A model generated the notes under the pieces. That model saw only the letters and a list, made by a program, of their open reading frames with translations. It was not told where the DNA came from and did no database searches. A stretch of DNA of 64,000 bases, taken from the NCBI RefSeq assembly GCF_030580935.1, contig NZ_JAUQOM010000001.1, positions 620,001 through 684,000 of the forward strand, given 5' to 3'. Shown in pieces: positions 25,670-34,410 of this stretch (its first letter is position 1; the number at the start of each line of letters is the position of its first letter). The stretch is from Sphingobium cyanobacteriorum. GTDB lineage: Bacteria; Pseudomonadota; Alphaproteobacteria; Sphingomonadales; Sphingomonadaceae. Both the position numbers and the translations under genes were made by a program.

Positions 25670-25944
25670 GGCCAACGCCTTTCTACCATAGTCTGCCGGT
25701 CGTGCCGGCTGTCCAGCTATGTTCATGCGCCTTGCCCCTGGCTGAACGGCCGCCCCGGCGTGAGCGGGTTTCGACCAATGCGGGGTTTAGGACGACGAAC
25801 GCCGCCGGATATTTAAGTTTCTCTTCGCAACGGGCATATAGACCGCGCCGCGCCGATGACAAGACGGCGCGGCGCGAAAAAGACCGTTTCCAATTTTTGC
25901 AATGCCCTGCGAATATGCAGACGCATCCACGCGGATGGCCATCC

Positions 25945-25967
25945 ATCCTCCCCTGCAAGGAGAGGAT
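25945..25967. repeat. hairpin repeat downstream of aatA
   Basis: Ten-nt arms ATCCTCCCCT and AGGAGAGGAT (one mismatch) with a GCA loop, 12 bp past the aspartate aminotransferase stop. The CCTCTCCTTGCAGGGGAGG type is a frequent intergenic hairpin in sphingomonads. Without a T-tract it may be a 3' stabiliser rather than a terminator. Confidence 0.5.
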
Positions 25968-25978
25968 TTCCAGCGTCC

Positions 25979-27181
25979 TTATTTCAGGGCCGCACAGGCT
26001 TCCTGAATCCGCGTGCAGGCTTTCTTGAGCACCTCGTCCGAGGTCGCGTAGCTGATGCGGAAAGCGGGCGACAGGCCAAAGGCGGCGCCATGCACAGCCG
26101 CGACCTTGGCTTCATCCAGGAAATAGCCGATCAGCGCTTCGTCGCTGTCGATGACCTTGCCCTTGGGCGTCGTCTTGCCGATCACGCCGCTGGCGTCGGG
26201 ATAGACGTAGAAGGCGCCTTCGGGCGTCGGGCAATCGAGGCCCGGCGCGTCGTTCAGCATCGCGACCACCATGTCGCGGCGCTTCTTGAACACGGCGTTG
26301 CGGTCCTCCAGGAAATCCTGCGGGCCGGTGAGCGCGGCGACAGCCGCCGCCTGGCTGATCGAGCAGGGATTGCTGGTCGATTGCGATTGCAGTTTGCCCA
26401 TCGCCTTGATGATCCATTCAGGACCACCGGCAAAGCCGATGCGCCAGCCGGTCATGGAAAAGGCCTTGGAACAGCCGTTGACCGTCAGGGTGCGGTCATA
26501 CAGGTCCGGGCACACCTGCGCGATGGTGGCGAAGGGGGTCGGGGCGTACCAGACATGCTCATACATGTCGTCGGTCATCACCAGCACATGCGGGTGGCGC
26601 AACAGCACGTCGGCCAGCGCCTTCAGCTCTTCGGCCGAATAGGCCGCGCCGCTGGGGTTGGACGGCGAATTGAGCATCACCCATTTGGTGCGCGGCGTGA
26701 TCGCCGCGTCCAGTTGCGCGGGCGTGATCTTGTACCCCTGGCTCGCCGGCCCGTCGATGAACACCGGGGTGCCGCCGGCGAAATTCACGATGTCGGGATA
26801 GCTGACCCAGTAGGGCGCGGGGATGATCACTTCATCGCCCACGTCCACCGTCGCCACCAGCGCGTTGAACAGCGTATGCTTGCCGCCCGAATTGACGCTG
26901 ATCTGGCTGCGCTGGTAGATCAGGCCATTGTCGCGCTTGAACTTGAAGGCGACCGCTTCCTTGACATCGGCGGTGCCGTCCACATCGGTGTAGCGGGTCA
27001 GGTTGTTGCGGATCGCGGCGATGCCCGCTTCCTTGACGAAATCGGGCGTGTCGAAATCCGGCTCGCCCGCCGACAGGCCGATCACGTCCACGCCTTGCGC
27101 CTTGAGCGCGTTCACACGGGCGCTCATGGCCAGCGTGGCGGACGGCTGGATGCGCCCCAGGGCGGCGGAAGTCTGGCTCAT
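25979..27181 (-). CDS. aspartate aminotransferase (class I, Ib-type)
   Basis: A 400-residue PLP enzyme interconverting aspartate/2-oxoglutarate and oxaloacetate/glutamate; some homologues also use prephenate. Motifs are GLSAGEPDFDTPDFV, NSGGKHTLFNALVATVDVGDEV, NSPSNPTG-like NSPSNPSG, VMTDDMYEHVWY and the lysine segment NGCSKAFSMTGWRIGFAGG. The start ATG 27181 (MSQTSAALGR) is preceded by GGAGAAAGAG; upstream sequence in frame is unlike the family. It is monocistronic, with a hairpin after the stop. Confidence 0.92.
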   Translation of the reverse strand: MSQTSAALGRIQPSATLAMSARVNALKAQGVDVIGLSAGEPDFDTPDFVKEAGIAAIRNNLTRYTDVDGTADVKEAVAFKFKRDNGLIYQRSQISVNSGGKHTLFNALVATVDVGDEVIIPAPYWVSYPDIVNFAGGTPVFIDGPASQGYKITPAQLDAAITPRTKWVMLNSPSNPSGAAYSAEELKALADVLLRHPHVLVMTDDMYEHVWYAPTPFATIAQVCPDLYDRTLTVNGCSKAFSMTGWRIGFAGGPEWIIKAMGKLQSQSTSNPCSISQAAAVAALTGPQDFLEDRNAVFKKRRDMVVAMLNDAPGLDCPTPEGAFYVYPDASGVIGKTTPKGKVIDSDEALIGYFLDEAKVAAVHGAAFGLSPAFRISYATSDEVLKKACTRIQEACAALK

Positions 27182-27368
27182 GGCAACACTCTTTCTCCAA
27201 AGCGATTGCACAGCGGGCGGTGACGCCCGCTGGCTCGGAAATCGCGACAGCACACAACATAATCCCCAACGTCCGCAACAATGGCGAACGCGGCGTCCCT
27301 TAATGCGCAACCGGCGCATGGGCAACCGGCCAGATGGCGCTTATTGGCTTTACGGCAGAATAGGGTTG

Positions 27369-27992
27369 TTATCGCGCCAGCGTGGCCGCAACCATGCCGC
27401 GCGACGCATTGCCGATGAAGAATCCGCCCTCCAGGTCATAGGGGCGCAGGTCGCCTTCCACCGCTTCGCCCATGTCGATCAGGCTTTGCCGCAATATGCC
27501 GGGCAGGATGCCGCGCGACAGCGGCGGCGTCACCAGCTTGTCGCCCCGCTCCACGAACAGGGAGGAAAAACAGCCTTCGGTCAGATAGCCCTGTGCGTCC
27601 AGCATCAATACTTCATAAGTGCCGCCACGCCGCAACGCATCGCGATAGAGGCTGCGATCGGTGGTCTTGTGCAACAGGCGCGGGTCATCCGCGGGCGCCT
27701 GGCGCGGCACGACCGCGACCTTCATGATCGGGTCGGGCCAGCTCCGGTGATCGCGCACCTCGATCGCCACCGATCCGCGCCGCGACACCAGCAACCGCAC
27801 CCGGCTCCTTTCGCGCAGGCGAAAGGTCGCGGCCTGCAATTCGTTGCGAACCTCATGCCGGTCGAACATGAAACCCAGCGCGTCGGCGCTGGCCTTCATC
27901 CGCGCCAGATGCAGTTCCAGCGACCGGACACCGTCGAGCGGGTCGAACGCCATGGTTTCCAGCAGGTCGTACCGTCCGTCAGCCAATGCCAT
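27369..27992 (-). CDS. pabC: aminodeoxychorismate lyase-like aminotransferase class IV
   Basis: A 207-residue fold-type IV PLP protein. It has LLETMAFDPLDGVRSLELHLARM near the start, RLLVSRRGSVAIEV, LLHKTTDRSLYRDALRR with the lysine region, and YLTEGCFSSLFVERGDKLVTPPLSRGILPGILR. Directly after pabB this points to 4-amino-4-deoxychorismate lyase in p-aminobenzoate and folate synthesis. An AAGG five nucleotides before the ATG at 27992 decides the start. The gene starts 8 bp past the pabB stop codon. It is shorter than E. coli PabC (269 aa), as is common when it follows pabB. Confidence 0.82.
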   Translation of the reverse strand: MALADGRYDLLETMAFDPLDGVRSLELHLARMKASADALGFMFDRHEVRNELQAATFRLRERSRVRLLVSRRGSVAIEVRDHRSWPDPIMKVAVVPRQAPADDPRLLHKTTDRSLYRDALRRGGTYEVLMLDAQGYLTEGCFSSLFVERGDKLVTPPLSRGILPGILRQSLIDMGEAVEGDLRPYDLEGGFFIGNASRGMVAATLAR

Positions 27993-28000
27993 CGAAACCT

Positions 28001-29191
28001 TCACACTCCCGCAGCCGGCACAATATCCATGGACAGGAAGCGGCCCTTGGCCAGGCATTCGGCCCATTCGGACTCGCCCCCGGAATCCGCGACGATGCCC
28101 GAACCCAGGCCCAGCCGCCCTGTTCCGGCCCCTTCTTCGACGCAAATGGTGCGGATGGCAACATTGAAGGCCGCGTCGCCTTCCGGGTCGATCCAGCCCA
28201 TCGCGCCGGTATAGACGCCGCGCGGATGCGGTTCGACCGCATCGACAATCTCCATCGCCCGCACCTTGGGCGCGCCGGTGATGGAGCCGCAGGGAAACAG
28301 CACGCGCAGCACATCGACCGGCGACAGGCCGGGCAGGATGCGGGCGCGGACGGTGGACACCAGTTGATGCACGGTCGGATAGGTTTCGACCTTGAACAAG
28401 TCGGGCACGATGACGCTGCCCGCGCAGGACACGCGCGACAGGTCGTTGCGCAGCAGGTCGACGATCATCAGATTCTCGGCCCGCTGCTTGGCGTCGCTCT
28501 CCAGCCATCGGGCCAGCGCCGCATCCTCGGCCGGGTCCGCCGCGCGGGTCGCCGTCCCCTTCATCGGCCGGGCCGTCAACTGCCCGCGCACCTGGGTAAA
28601 GAACAGTTCGGGCGAAAAGGACAGGATCGTCTGTGCCCCCGTGCGCATGACCCCGCCATAGCCCGCCGCCGCGCGCGGCCGGATCGCAGCATAGAGCGCC
28701 ATCGGATCGCCCGCGACATCGATCGTGCAGGGAAAGGTCAGGTTGACCTGATAAATGTCGCCCGCGCGAATATAGTCCTGCACCCGGTCGAAGGCGGCCT
28801 GATAGGCCCCCTGGTCGACCAATGGCCGCACCGGCCCCACCCGCGCGCCGGCCGGATCGGGCAACAGCGCCGGCACATCCTCCGGCGCGATCAGCCGCAT
28901 CCCTTCATACAGGCCGAACCAGAGCAGGGGCGCGCCATCGCTTTCCCGCCGCCGCGCGATCGGCGCCAGCCGCTCCTCCAGCGCCAGCCCCGCCTCATAG
29001 GCCATATAGCCCGCGACATGCAGCCCCTCCTCGCGCGCTTCGGCCAGCCGGTCGAGCGCGGGCTGCACTTGCGCCATCGTCTGCGCCGCCACGATTGCCA
29101 CCGGATCGCGATAGAGCCGCGCCGGCGCCGCGCCGCGCACCCGCGCATCGTCGAACAGGCAGAATATCTCGTCGGGACCGGGCAGGCGCAT
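28001..29191 (-). CDS. pabB: aminodeoxychorismate synthase component I
   Basis: Converts chorismate plus ammonia to 4-amino-4-deoxychorismate for folate synthesis. The 396-residue protein carries the chorismate-utilising signature: AGDIYQVNLTFPCTI, ARPMKGTATRAADPAEDAAL, ENLMIVDLLRNDLSRV and GSITGAPKVRAMEIVD, then GVYTGAMGWID and LGLGSGIVADS. A TTG 15 bp upstream of the chosen ATG 29191 is possible but less well placed. The KGT form of the PIKGT-type motif is consistent with PabB rather than TrpE. It is followed at once by pabC; the glutaminase partner is not in the window. Confidence 0.9.
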   Translation of the reverse strand: MRLPGPDEIFCLFDDARVRGAAPARLYRDPVAIVAAQTMAQVQPALDRLAEAREEGLHVAGYMAYEAGLALEERLAPIARRRESDGAPLLWFGLYEGMRLIAPEDVPALLPDPAGARVGPVRPLVDQGAYQAAFDRVQDYIRAGDIYQVNLTFPCTIDVAGDPMALYAAIRPRAAAGYGGVMRTGAQTILSFSPELFFTQVRGQLTARPMKGTATRAADPAEDAALARWLESDAKQRAENLMIVDLLRNDLSRVSCAGSVIVPDLFKVETYPTVHQLVSTVRARILPGLSPVDVLRVLFPCGSITGAPKVRAMEIVDAVEPHPRGVYTGAMGWIDPEGDAAFNVAIRTICVEEGAGTGRLGLGSGIVADSGGESEWAECLAKGRFLSMDIVPAAGV

Positions 29192-29283
29192 GGCGCTTCT
29201 TAACAATCTTTACGATCGGCGAAAGGGCGTTGCTGCGCAATGCCCTGTTGCATGGGCGCGCGCACGCCCGTATCGCGGTCGCC

Positions 29284-29661
29284 ATGCCCCAGTCCGCACC
29301 TCCTTCCACCCGTCCGGTCGGCCCGGCGATCGGCCATGGGCTGCGCGGACGCTGCCCGGCCTGCGGCGAAGGCGCGATGTTCGCGCGCTTCCTCAAAACC
29401 GTGCCCGCCTGCACGACCTGCGGCCTGCGGCTGGACGATCATCAGGCGGATGACTTTCCCGCCTATATCGTGATCCTGGCTTTGGGCCATATCCTCGTCC
29501 CCCTGATGATCGAGGTGAACAGCGCCCTGTCCATACCGCTCGGCTGGCAGGCGCTGATCTGGCCGACCCTGGCCATCGGGCTGGCGGTCGCGATGATCCA
29601 GCCGGTCAAGGGCGCGGTGATCGCGGTGCAATGGAGCCGGCGCATGGCCGGTTTCCGCTAA
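29284..29661 (+). CDS. DUF983 family membrane protein
   Basis: A 125-residue protein with the DUF983 layout: an N-terminal zinc-ribbon-like CPACGEGAMFARFLKTVPAC and CTTCGLRL with two CxxC pairs, then DHQADDFPAYIVILALGHIL and two membrane helices (about 58-80 and 85-108). The function of the family is unknown; the CxxC pairs probably bind zinc at the cytosolic face. The ATG at 29284 is the natural start; a long open frame upstream overlaps pabB antisense and is not coding. It is convergent with the thioesterase gene across a hairpin. Confidence 0.83.
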   Translation: MPQSAPPSTRPVGPAIGHGLRGRCPACGEGAMFARFLKTVPACTTCGLRLDDHQADDFPAYIVILALGHILVPLMIEVNSALSIPLGWQALIWPTLAIGLAVAMIQPVKGAVIAVQWSRRMAGFR

Positions 29662-29669
29662 AACAACCC

Positions 29670-29689
29670 GTTCCCGCGCAGGCGGGAAC
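29670..29689. terminator. bidirectional hairpin between convergent genes
   Basis: GTTCCCGC (29670-29677) and GCGGGAAC (29682-29689) pair perfectly around a GCAG loop, between the DUF983 and thioesterase stops. It has no strong T-tract. It is of the same general CCCGC/GCGGG repeat type seen elsewhere in the window. Confidence 0.5.
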
Positions 29690-29720
29690 ACGGCGCTTAA
29701 AACAGCGCGAACTTCGGAAA

Positions 29721-30158
29721 TCAGACTGGCTGGCGCAGGAAGTTCCGTTCCATCGCCTCACGCAGCGTCTCGTCGATCGCGCGGCGGCCTTCGGCGCCAT
29801 GGGTGACGACGGTGGTGTCGCACGTCGCGACGCACACGCCCTTCTGGAACCCGGCCGAACTGATGGTCCAACTGGTGCGGCCGATATGGCCGATCGCGCA
29901 ATGCACCTCGAACGGATAGGGGAAATGCGATTCCTCGACGAAGTTCAGGTTCACATTCGCGACCAGCCAGCGCACCCCCTGTTCCTGCGGATGGCGGCCC
30001 ATATGATGATGAAACCGGATTCGTGCCGTTTCAAAAATGCCGGAAATCGCGACATTGTTGATATGGCCCATGGTGTCGAGATCCTGGAACCGCGTATCGA
30101 TGCTGGTCACGAAGCAATAGGCTTCGGGATTGAGCCGCCAGGCTTCGGGTTTGGCCAT
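29721..30158 (-). CDS. acyl-CoA thioesterase, 4-hydroxybenzoyl-CoA thioesterase type
   Basis: A 145-residue hot-dog-fold protein. TSIDTRFQDLDTMGHINNVAISGIFETARIRF contains the DxDxxGHxNN catalytic signature with the nucleophilic Asp; a second half follows with VNLNFVEESHFPYPFEV. Such enzymes hydrolyse acyl-CoA thioesters, with broad or unknown substrate range. The start is ATG 30158. It stands alone, convergent with the DUF983 gene and divergent from the b561-YceI gene 199 bp away. Confidence 0.88.
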   Translation of the reverse strand: MAKPEAWRLNPEAYCFVTSIDTRFQDLDTMGHINNVAISGIFETARIRFHHHMGRHPQEQGVRWLVANVNLNFVEESHFPYPFEVHCAIGHIGRTSWTISSAGFQKGVCVATCDTTVVTHGAEGRRAIDETLREAMERNFLRQPV

Positions 30159-30357
30159 GTCCGGTAATTCCCTGATTATAAGCGATCAACCTCTTAACCC
30201 GGATGGCGGGTGATGCAATCGCGCCTATAAAAATGGCGCAACTGCGGCCTTTTGGACACAGGTGGGCAAGGCCCGGCAACAAAGTGTTTCGCGCCAGCCC
30301 GATGGACTTGACCATGCACTGCCCATAGTTTCGCCATGCCACGATCAGGGGTTCCGC

Positions 30358-31614
30358 ATGCAACGCTACAACCGTGCCGCCATCGTCCTGCACTGGGCGA
30401 TCGCCGCCCTGCTCGCCTTCCAGATCAGCGTCGGCTGGGCGCTGGAGGATCTGGGCGCGCGCGGCTTTGCCCTCTACCAGTTGCACAAGTCGGTCGGCAT
30501 GACCGTGCTGGCGCTGACGCTGGCACGCATCGCCGTGCGCTATTGGAAACCGCGCCCGGCGAAACTGGAGGGCGGCTGGCAGGGCGCGCTGGCGTCGGGC
30601 GTCCATGTCGGCCTCTACGCCTTCATGCTGGGGGCGCCGCTGACCGGCTGGGCGCTGGTGTCGACCGCGAAGGTCAAGGTGCCGACGCTGATCTTCGGCA
30701 CCATCCCCCTGCCGCATCTGCCCCTGCCCGCAGCCGCGCACGGCCTTGCCGAAAACGGCCATGGCCTGCTCGCCTGGCTGGGCATCGCATTGGTCGCGCT
30801 GCATGTCGCGGGCGCGCTGCGCCATCATCTGCTGATGCGCGACGGCCTGATCTGGCGGATGGTGCCGGGGCGTTCGACCGCGCTGCTGATCGCGCTGCCC
30901 GCGCTGATCCTGGTCGGCTTCGTCGCCGGCCGCGCGATCCTGCCGGGGCCGCAAGCCGCGCCTGCCCCCCTCGCGCCGGAGCCGGCCAACGCCGCCAACG
31001 CCGCCGAACCCGCCGACATCGCCGCCGCCGTCACGATCGCCGAAGCGGCCAACGCGGCCGCCCCCGCCGCCAATGCAGCAGAGGCCGCCGCGCAAGAACC
31101 CCTCGCCCCGCCGCCCGCCTGGACCATCCAGCCGGGCGGCCGCATCGGCTTCTCCGTCGGCAATGATGGCGAAACGATCAGTGGCAGCTTTGCCAGATGG
31201 ACCGCGCGGATCGTCATGGACCCCGACCATCCCGACAGCGCCGACATCGCCGTCACCATCGACATGGCATCGGCCAGCGTGGGCGATGCGTACAAGGACG
31301 GGATGCTGCCGGGCGACGAGTTTTTCGGCGTGGCCGCGCACCCGACCGCGACCTTCATCGCCAGGGGCGCGCAAGCCACCGGCCCCAGCACCTATCGCGC
31401 GCGCGGCACGCTGACGCTCAAGGGCGTGTCGAAGCCCCAGACGATCCGCTTCACGCTTTCCGGGAAGGATGGGGCCGGCACGGACGCCACCCGCCAGGTG
31501 TCGGGCAGCGCCACCATCGCCCGCGCATCCTTCGGCGTCGGCAATGGCGACAGCAGCGGCGGATTGGGGCCGCAAGTGGCGCTGACCTTCGCCTTCACGG
31601 CGAAGCGGCAGTAA
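30358..31614 (+). CDS. cytochrome b561 - YceI fusion protein
   Basis: A 418-residue two-part protein. Residues 1-200 are a four-to-five-helix cytochrome b561 domain with histidine ligands: YNRAAIVLHWAIAALLAFQ, LYQLHKSVG and VALHVAGALRHHLLMRDG. A low-complexity Ala/Pro/Glu linker (about 200-255) leads to a YceI lipocalin-like domain from IQPGGRIGFSVGNDGETISG to the C-terminus. YceI proteins bind isoprenoids or quinone-like lipids in the periplasm. The fusion suggests electron transfer between membrane quinone and a bound isoprenoid. The ATG at 30358 begins the b561 domain; earlier starts only add unrelated sequence. Confidence 0.87.
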   Translation: MQRYNRAAIVLHWAIAALLAFQISVGWALEDLGARGFALYQLHKSVGMTVLALTLARIAVRYWKPRPAKLEGGWQGALASGVHVGLYAFMLGAPLTGWALVSTAKVKVPTLIFGTIPLPHLPLPAAAHGLAENGHGLLAWLGIALVALHVAGALRHHLLMRDGLIWRMVPGRSTALLIALPALILVGFVAGRAILPGPQAAPAPLAPEPANAANAAEPADIAAAVTIAEAANAAAPAANAAEAAAQEPLAPPPAWTIQPGGRIGFSVGNDGETISGSFARWTARIVMDPDHPDSADIAVTIDMASASVGDAYKDGMLPGDEFFGVAAHPTATFIARGAQATGPSTYRARGTLTLKGVSKPQTIRFTLSGKDGAGTDATRQVSGSATIARASFGVGNGDSSGGLGPQVALTFAFTAKRQ

Positions 31615-31688
31615 AAAAGGCCGCCATGCGCCTGCGCAAGCAGAAGCATTATGCTAGACGGTCTTTTTGGCGATGATCGGAACCACAG

Positions 31689-32036
31689 ATGCGCGCCCTC
31701 CTCCTCGCCCTTCCCCTGCTGGCCGCCACCCCCACCCCGGTCGCGGCCCAGACCTATATGTTCGAAACCGGCACCACCCTGCTCGCCAAATGCCGCAACA
31801 GGGCGCCGGAATACAGCCTCGCCTGCACCGCCTATATCGTCGGGGTGGTCGATGGCATCCGCAAGGACATGTTCATCGGCCGCGCCCGCCCCGTCTGCTG
31901 GCCCGACCGCATGAGCGCGGACGAGGCGCGCGGGACGGTGATCGCCTATCTCGAACGCTGGCCCGACCAGCGGCGCGGCCCCGCCTCCGTGCTGGTCAGC
32001 GTGGCGCTCAACGAACGCTGGCCCTGCCAGAAATAG
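31689..32036 (+). CDS. secreted Rap1a/Tai-type domain protein
   Basis: A 115-residue protein with a signal peptide ([20 protein letters not shown]). The mature domain resembles the Rap1a/Tai immunity fold: [28 protein letters not shown] with two cysteines, [20 protein letters not shown], and a C-terminal NERWPC. Classical Rap1a/Tai proteins neutralise type VI amidase toxins; many homologues are orphans of unknown role. No T6SS or toxin gene is nearby. The ATG at 31689 is well placed 74 bp after the b561-YceI stop. The domain call is moderately confident. Confidence 0.7.
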   Translation: MRALLLALPLLAATPTPVAAQTYMFETGTTLLAKCRNRAPEYSLACTAYIVGVVDGIRKDMFIGRARPVCWPDRMSADEARGTVIAYLERWPDQRRGPASVLVSVALNERWPCQK

Positions 32037-32164
32037 AGCCGCTCGATCAGGCTGATCGGGACAAATCATTGCGCGCAGCGATGGTCCAACTGGTACAATC
32101 TTGCCTTGCACCCCATGACAGCGTAGGTGCGCCCCCTATTTTATCAATGCGAAGGAGACGAGAC

Positions 32165-33535
32165 GTGGCGGCGAAGTGGACGCCGGATAGCTGGCGGAGC
32201 CAGAAGGGCATCCAGATGCCCTTTTACCGGGATGCAGGCGCACTGGCGTCGGTAGAGGCCCAGCTTGGCCAGTTTCCGCCCCTCGTCTTTGCGGGCGAGG
32301 CACGCCATCTGAAGGCCGACCTGGCCAAGGTCGTGGCGGGCGAGGCGTTCCTGCTCCAGGGTGGCGACTGCGCCGAAAGTTTCGCCGAGTTCCACCCGAA
32401 CAACATCCGCGACACCTTCCGCGTGCTGCTCCAGATGGCGGTCGTACTGACCTTCGCGTCGAAACTGCCGGTGGTGAAGGTCGGCCGCATGGCGGGCCAG
32501 TTCGCCAAGCCGCGCTCGGCCGATACCGAAACCGTCGATGGCGTCGAATTGCCCAGCTATCGCGGCGACAATGTCAACGACATCGCCTTTACTGCGGAAG
32601 GGCGCGAGCCGGACCCGCAGCGCATGGTGCAGGCCTATAACCAGTCGGCCGCGACGCTCAACCTGCTGCGCGCCTTCTCGACCGGCGGCTATGCCAGCCT
32701 CGATCGCGTCCATGGCTGGATGCTCGATTTCATGGGGCGCAGCCCCTGGGCCGCGAAGTTCGAACAGATGGCCGACCAGATCGGCCAGGCGCTCGACTTC
32801 ATGCGCGCCTGCGGCCTGTCGGCGGAAACCGTGCCCCAGCTTGGCGGCACCAGCTTCTACACCAGCCATGAAGCGTTGCTGCTGCCGTTCGAACAGGCGC
32901 TGACGCGGCAGGACAGCCTGACCGGCGACTGGTATGACACGTCCGCCCACATGCTGTGGATCGGCGACCGCACCCGTTTCGAAGGGTCGGCCCATGTCGA
33001 ATATCTGCGCGGCATTGGCAACCCGATCGGCCTCAAATGCGGTCCCAGCCTGGAGCCGGACGCGCTGCTGCGCCTGCTCGACACGCTGAACCCCGCGCGC
33101 GAAGCCGGCCGCATCACGCTCATCACCCGCTATGGCCATGACAAGATCGAGGCCGGCCTGCCCAAACTCGTCCGTGCCGTCCTGCGCGAAGGCCATCCGG
33201 TCATCTGGTCCTGCGACCCGATGCACGGCAATGTCGTCAAGGCGGCGAACGGCTACAAGACGCGCCCGTTCGACCGCATCCTGGCCGAAGTGCGCGGCTT
33301 CTTCGCGGTCCACCGCGCCGAAGGCAGCTTCGGCGGCGGCATCCATGCCGAAATGACCGGCCAGAACGTCACCGAATGCACTGGCGGCGCCATCGCCATC
33401 ACCGACGAAGGGCTGGCGGATCGCTACCACACCCATTGCGACCCGCGCCTGAACGCCGCGCAGAGCCTGGAACTGGCCTTCCTGCTGGCCGAAATGCTCA
33501 ACGAAGAACTGAAAGAACGCCGCGCCGCTGCGTGA
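32165..33535 (+). CDS. 3-deoxy-7-phosphoheptulonate synthase, class II
   Basis: The entry step of the shikimate pathway: condensation of PEP and erythrose-4-phosphate to DAHP. The 456-residue protein is a plant-like class II (AroA-II) enzyme with [54 protein letters not shown] and the metal-site segment WSCDPMHGN. The start is GTG 32165, seven nucleotides past AAGGAG; the open frame upstream overlaps the Rap1a-like gene in another frame and is not used. A clean terminator follows. Confidence 0.94.
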   Translation: MAAKWTPDSWRSQKGIQMPFYRDAGALASVEAQLGQFPPLVFAGEARHLKADLAKVVAGEAFLLQGGDCAESFAEFHPNNIRDTFRVLLQMAVVLTFASKLPVVKVGRMAGQFAKPRSADTETVDGVELPSYRGDNVNDIAFTAEGREPDPQRMVQAYNQSAATLNLLRAFSTGGYASLDRVHGWMLDFMGRSPWAAKFEQMADQIGQALDFMRACGLSAETVPQLGGTSFYTSHEALLLPFEQALTRQDSLTGDWYDTSAHMLWIGDRTRFEGSAHVEYLRGIGNPIGLKCGPSLEPDALLRLLDTLNPAREAGRITLITRYGHDKIEAGLPKLVRAVLREGHPVIWSCDPMHGNVVKAANGYKTRPFDRILAEVRGFFAVHRAEGSFGGGIHAEMTGQNVTECTGGAIAITDEGLADRYHTHCDPRLNAAQSLELAFLLAEMLNEELKERRAAA

Positions 33536-33554
33536 GGTTTTAAGGAAAACAGAT

Positions 33555-33590
33555 CGGGGCCGGATCGCAAGATCTGGCCCCGTTTCTTTG
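33555..33590 (+). terminator. terminator of DAHP synthase gene
   Basis: A 12-bp stem (CGGGGCCGGATC at 33555-33566, GATCTGGCCCCG at 33571-33582, one G-T pair) with a GCAA tetraloop, followed by TTTCTTTG. It starts 20 bp past the stop. Confidence 0.88.
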
Positions 33591-33656
33591 TCTGACCCGC
33601 ACATCAGTCGATGACTGACTTGGGTGGTTTGCGGACTGTCGGGTTAGGGGAGCCAC

Positions 33657-34076
33657 CTAATCATATTTTCGGTAAGGACGGCCCCGTCCTCGTTCACGCG
33701 CGGTTTGATGAGGCAGTCGAGTTTCAAACCGTTTGAGTTCCCTTAAGTGGTAAGGATCGAAGGGAGCCGCACGTCGCAACCAATATCGGTAGGATGCAAG
33801 GTCACCTCGATTGAAAGCATCCATTGCTAGATGCTGAGCGGCATACTCATAGCCGCCCTTGTGCGCTCGATAGTAAAGGCCCGCCCGACTGAACGGATCG
33901 GAAATTCGTCCTTCTGCCGAGAAGGTATCAGCCAAAGCGACCATTGCAGCAAAGTCTTGGCCTAAGGCAAGATGCCATAAAATTGGCTCATATAGACCAC
34001 ACCCATGCTCATCTTTGATGGACCAATACCGCTTCCAAAGAGCATCACGCTTTGCTGGATTATTTCGAGGTCTCAT
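33657..34076 (-). CDS. hypothetical protein with Sel1-like repeats, low-GC
   Basis: A 139-residue soluble protein. The pattern GLYEPILWHLALGQDFAAMVALAD, LYYRAHKGGYEYAAQHLAMDAFNRGDLASYRYWLRRAA is suggestive of Sel1/TPR-like helical repeats. The tail is strongly basic (HQTARERGRGRPYRKYD). GC content is about 50%, well below the roughly 65% of neighbours, and codon choice (AAT, AAG, CTT, GAT) differs from the flanks, so it looks acquired. It sits alone between the DAHP synthase terminator and terC. No function is known. Confidence 0.6.
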   Translation of the reverse strand: MRPRNNPAKRDALWKRYWSIKDEHGCGLYEPILWHLALGQDFAAMVALADTFSAEGRISDPFSRAGLYYRAHKGGYEYAAQHLAMDAFNRGDLASYRYWLRRAAPFDPYHLRELKRFETRLPHQTARERGRGRPYRKYD

Positions 34077-34410
34077 TCATCCAAACTACATAGCGTTTCT
34101 GGTTTCGCAATGTCCGCTATCAGCGCACAGGATCACTGCGTGCAATGTCCGCAAATGGTCGCTTCAAGACCGTCCGCTTCCTTGCCCCGCAGTTTAATCC
34201 AACACCCTTCCAATGTAGGATTTTATCTGATCTATCCTGATCGATGGATCATCCTGCCCGCCCTTCCCTGCTTCGCGAACATGGACGCGCCGCTAACGCG
34301 CCTGTCATGCCGTCATGGTGTAGGAAGTGACGCTTTGGGGACGCTTTGCAGGCGCGTCGCGAGCGCATTGGGCCGATATTCCCCGACAACGGTGTGAACT
34401 TCGACCGCCC
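34077..34410. other. low-GC intergenic region, no gene recognised
   Basis: 334 bp between the Sel1-like orphan and terC. Its left two-thirds shares the lower GC of the orphan gene. A short direct motif AATGTCCGC recurs at about 34109 and 34143. Frames crossing this stretch lack family resemblance and overlap the orphan, so none is called. GC returns to the local norm near 34330. Confidence 0.5.

Noticed and set aside
27369-28508. Longer form of the aminotransferase class IV gene
   Set aside because: The extra N-terminal part overlaps pabB in another frame; the ATG at 27992 with AAGG fits the family.
34005-34397. Possible 130-codon gene in the low-GC gap
   Set aside because: It overlaps the Sel1-like orphan antisense, crosses a composition boundary and lacks a ribosome-binding site or fold-like pattern.
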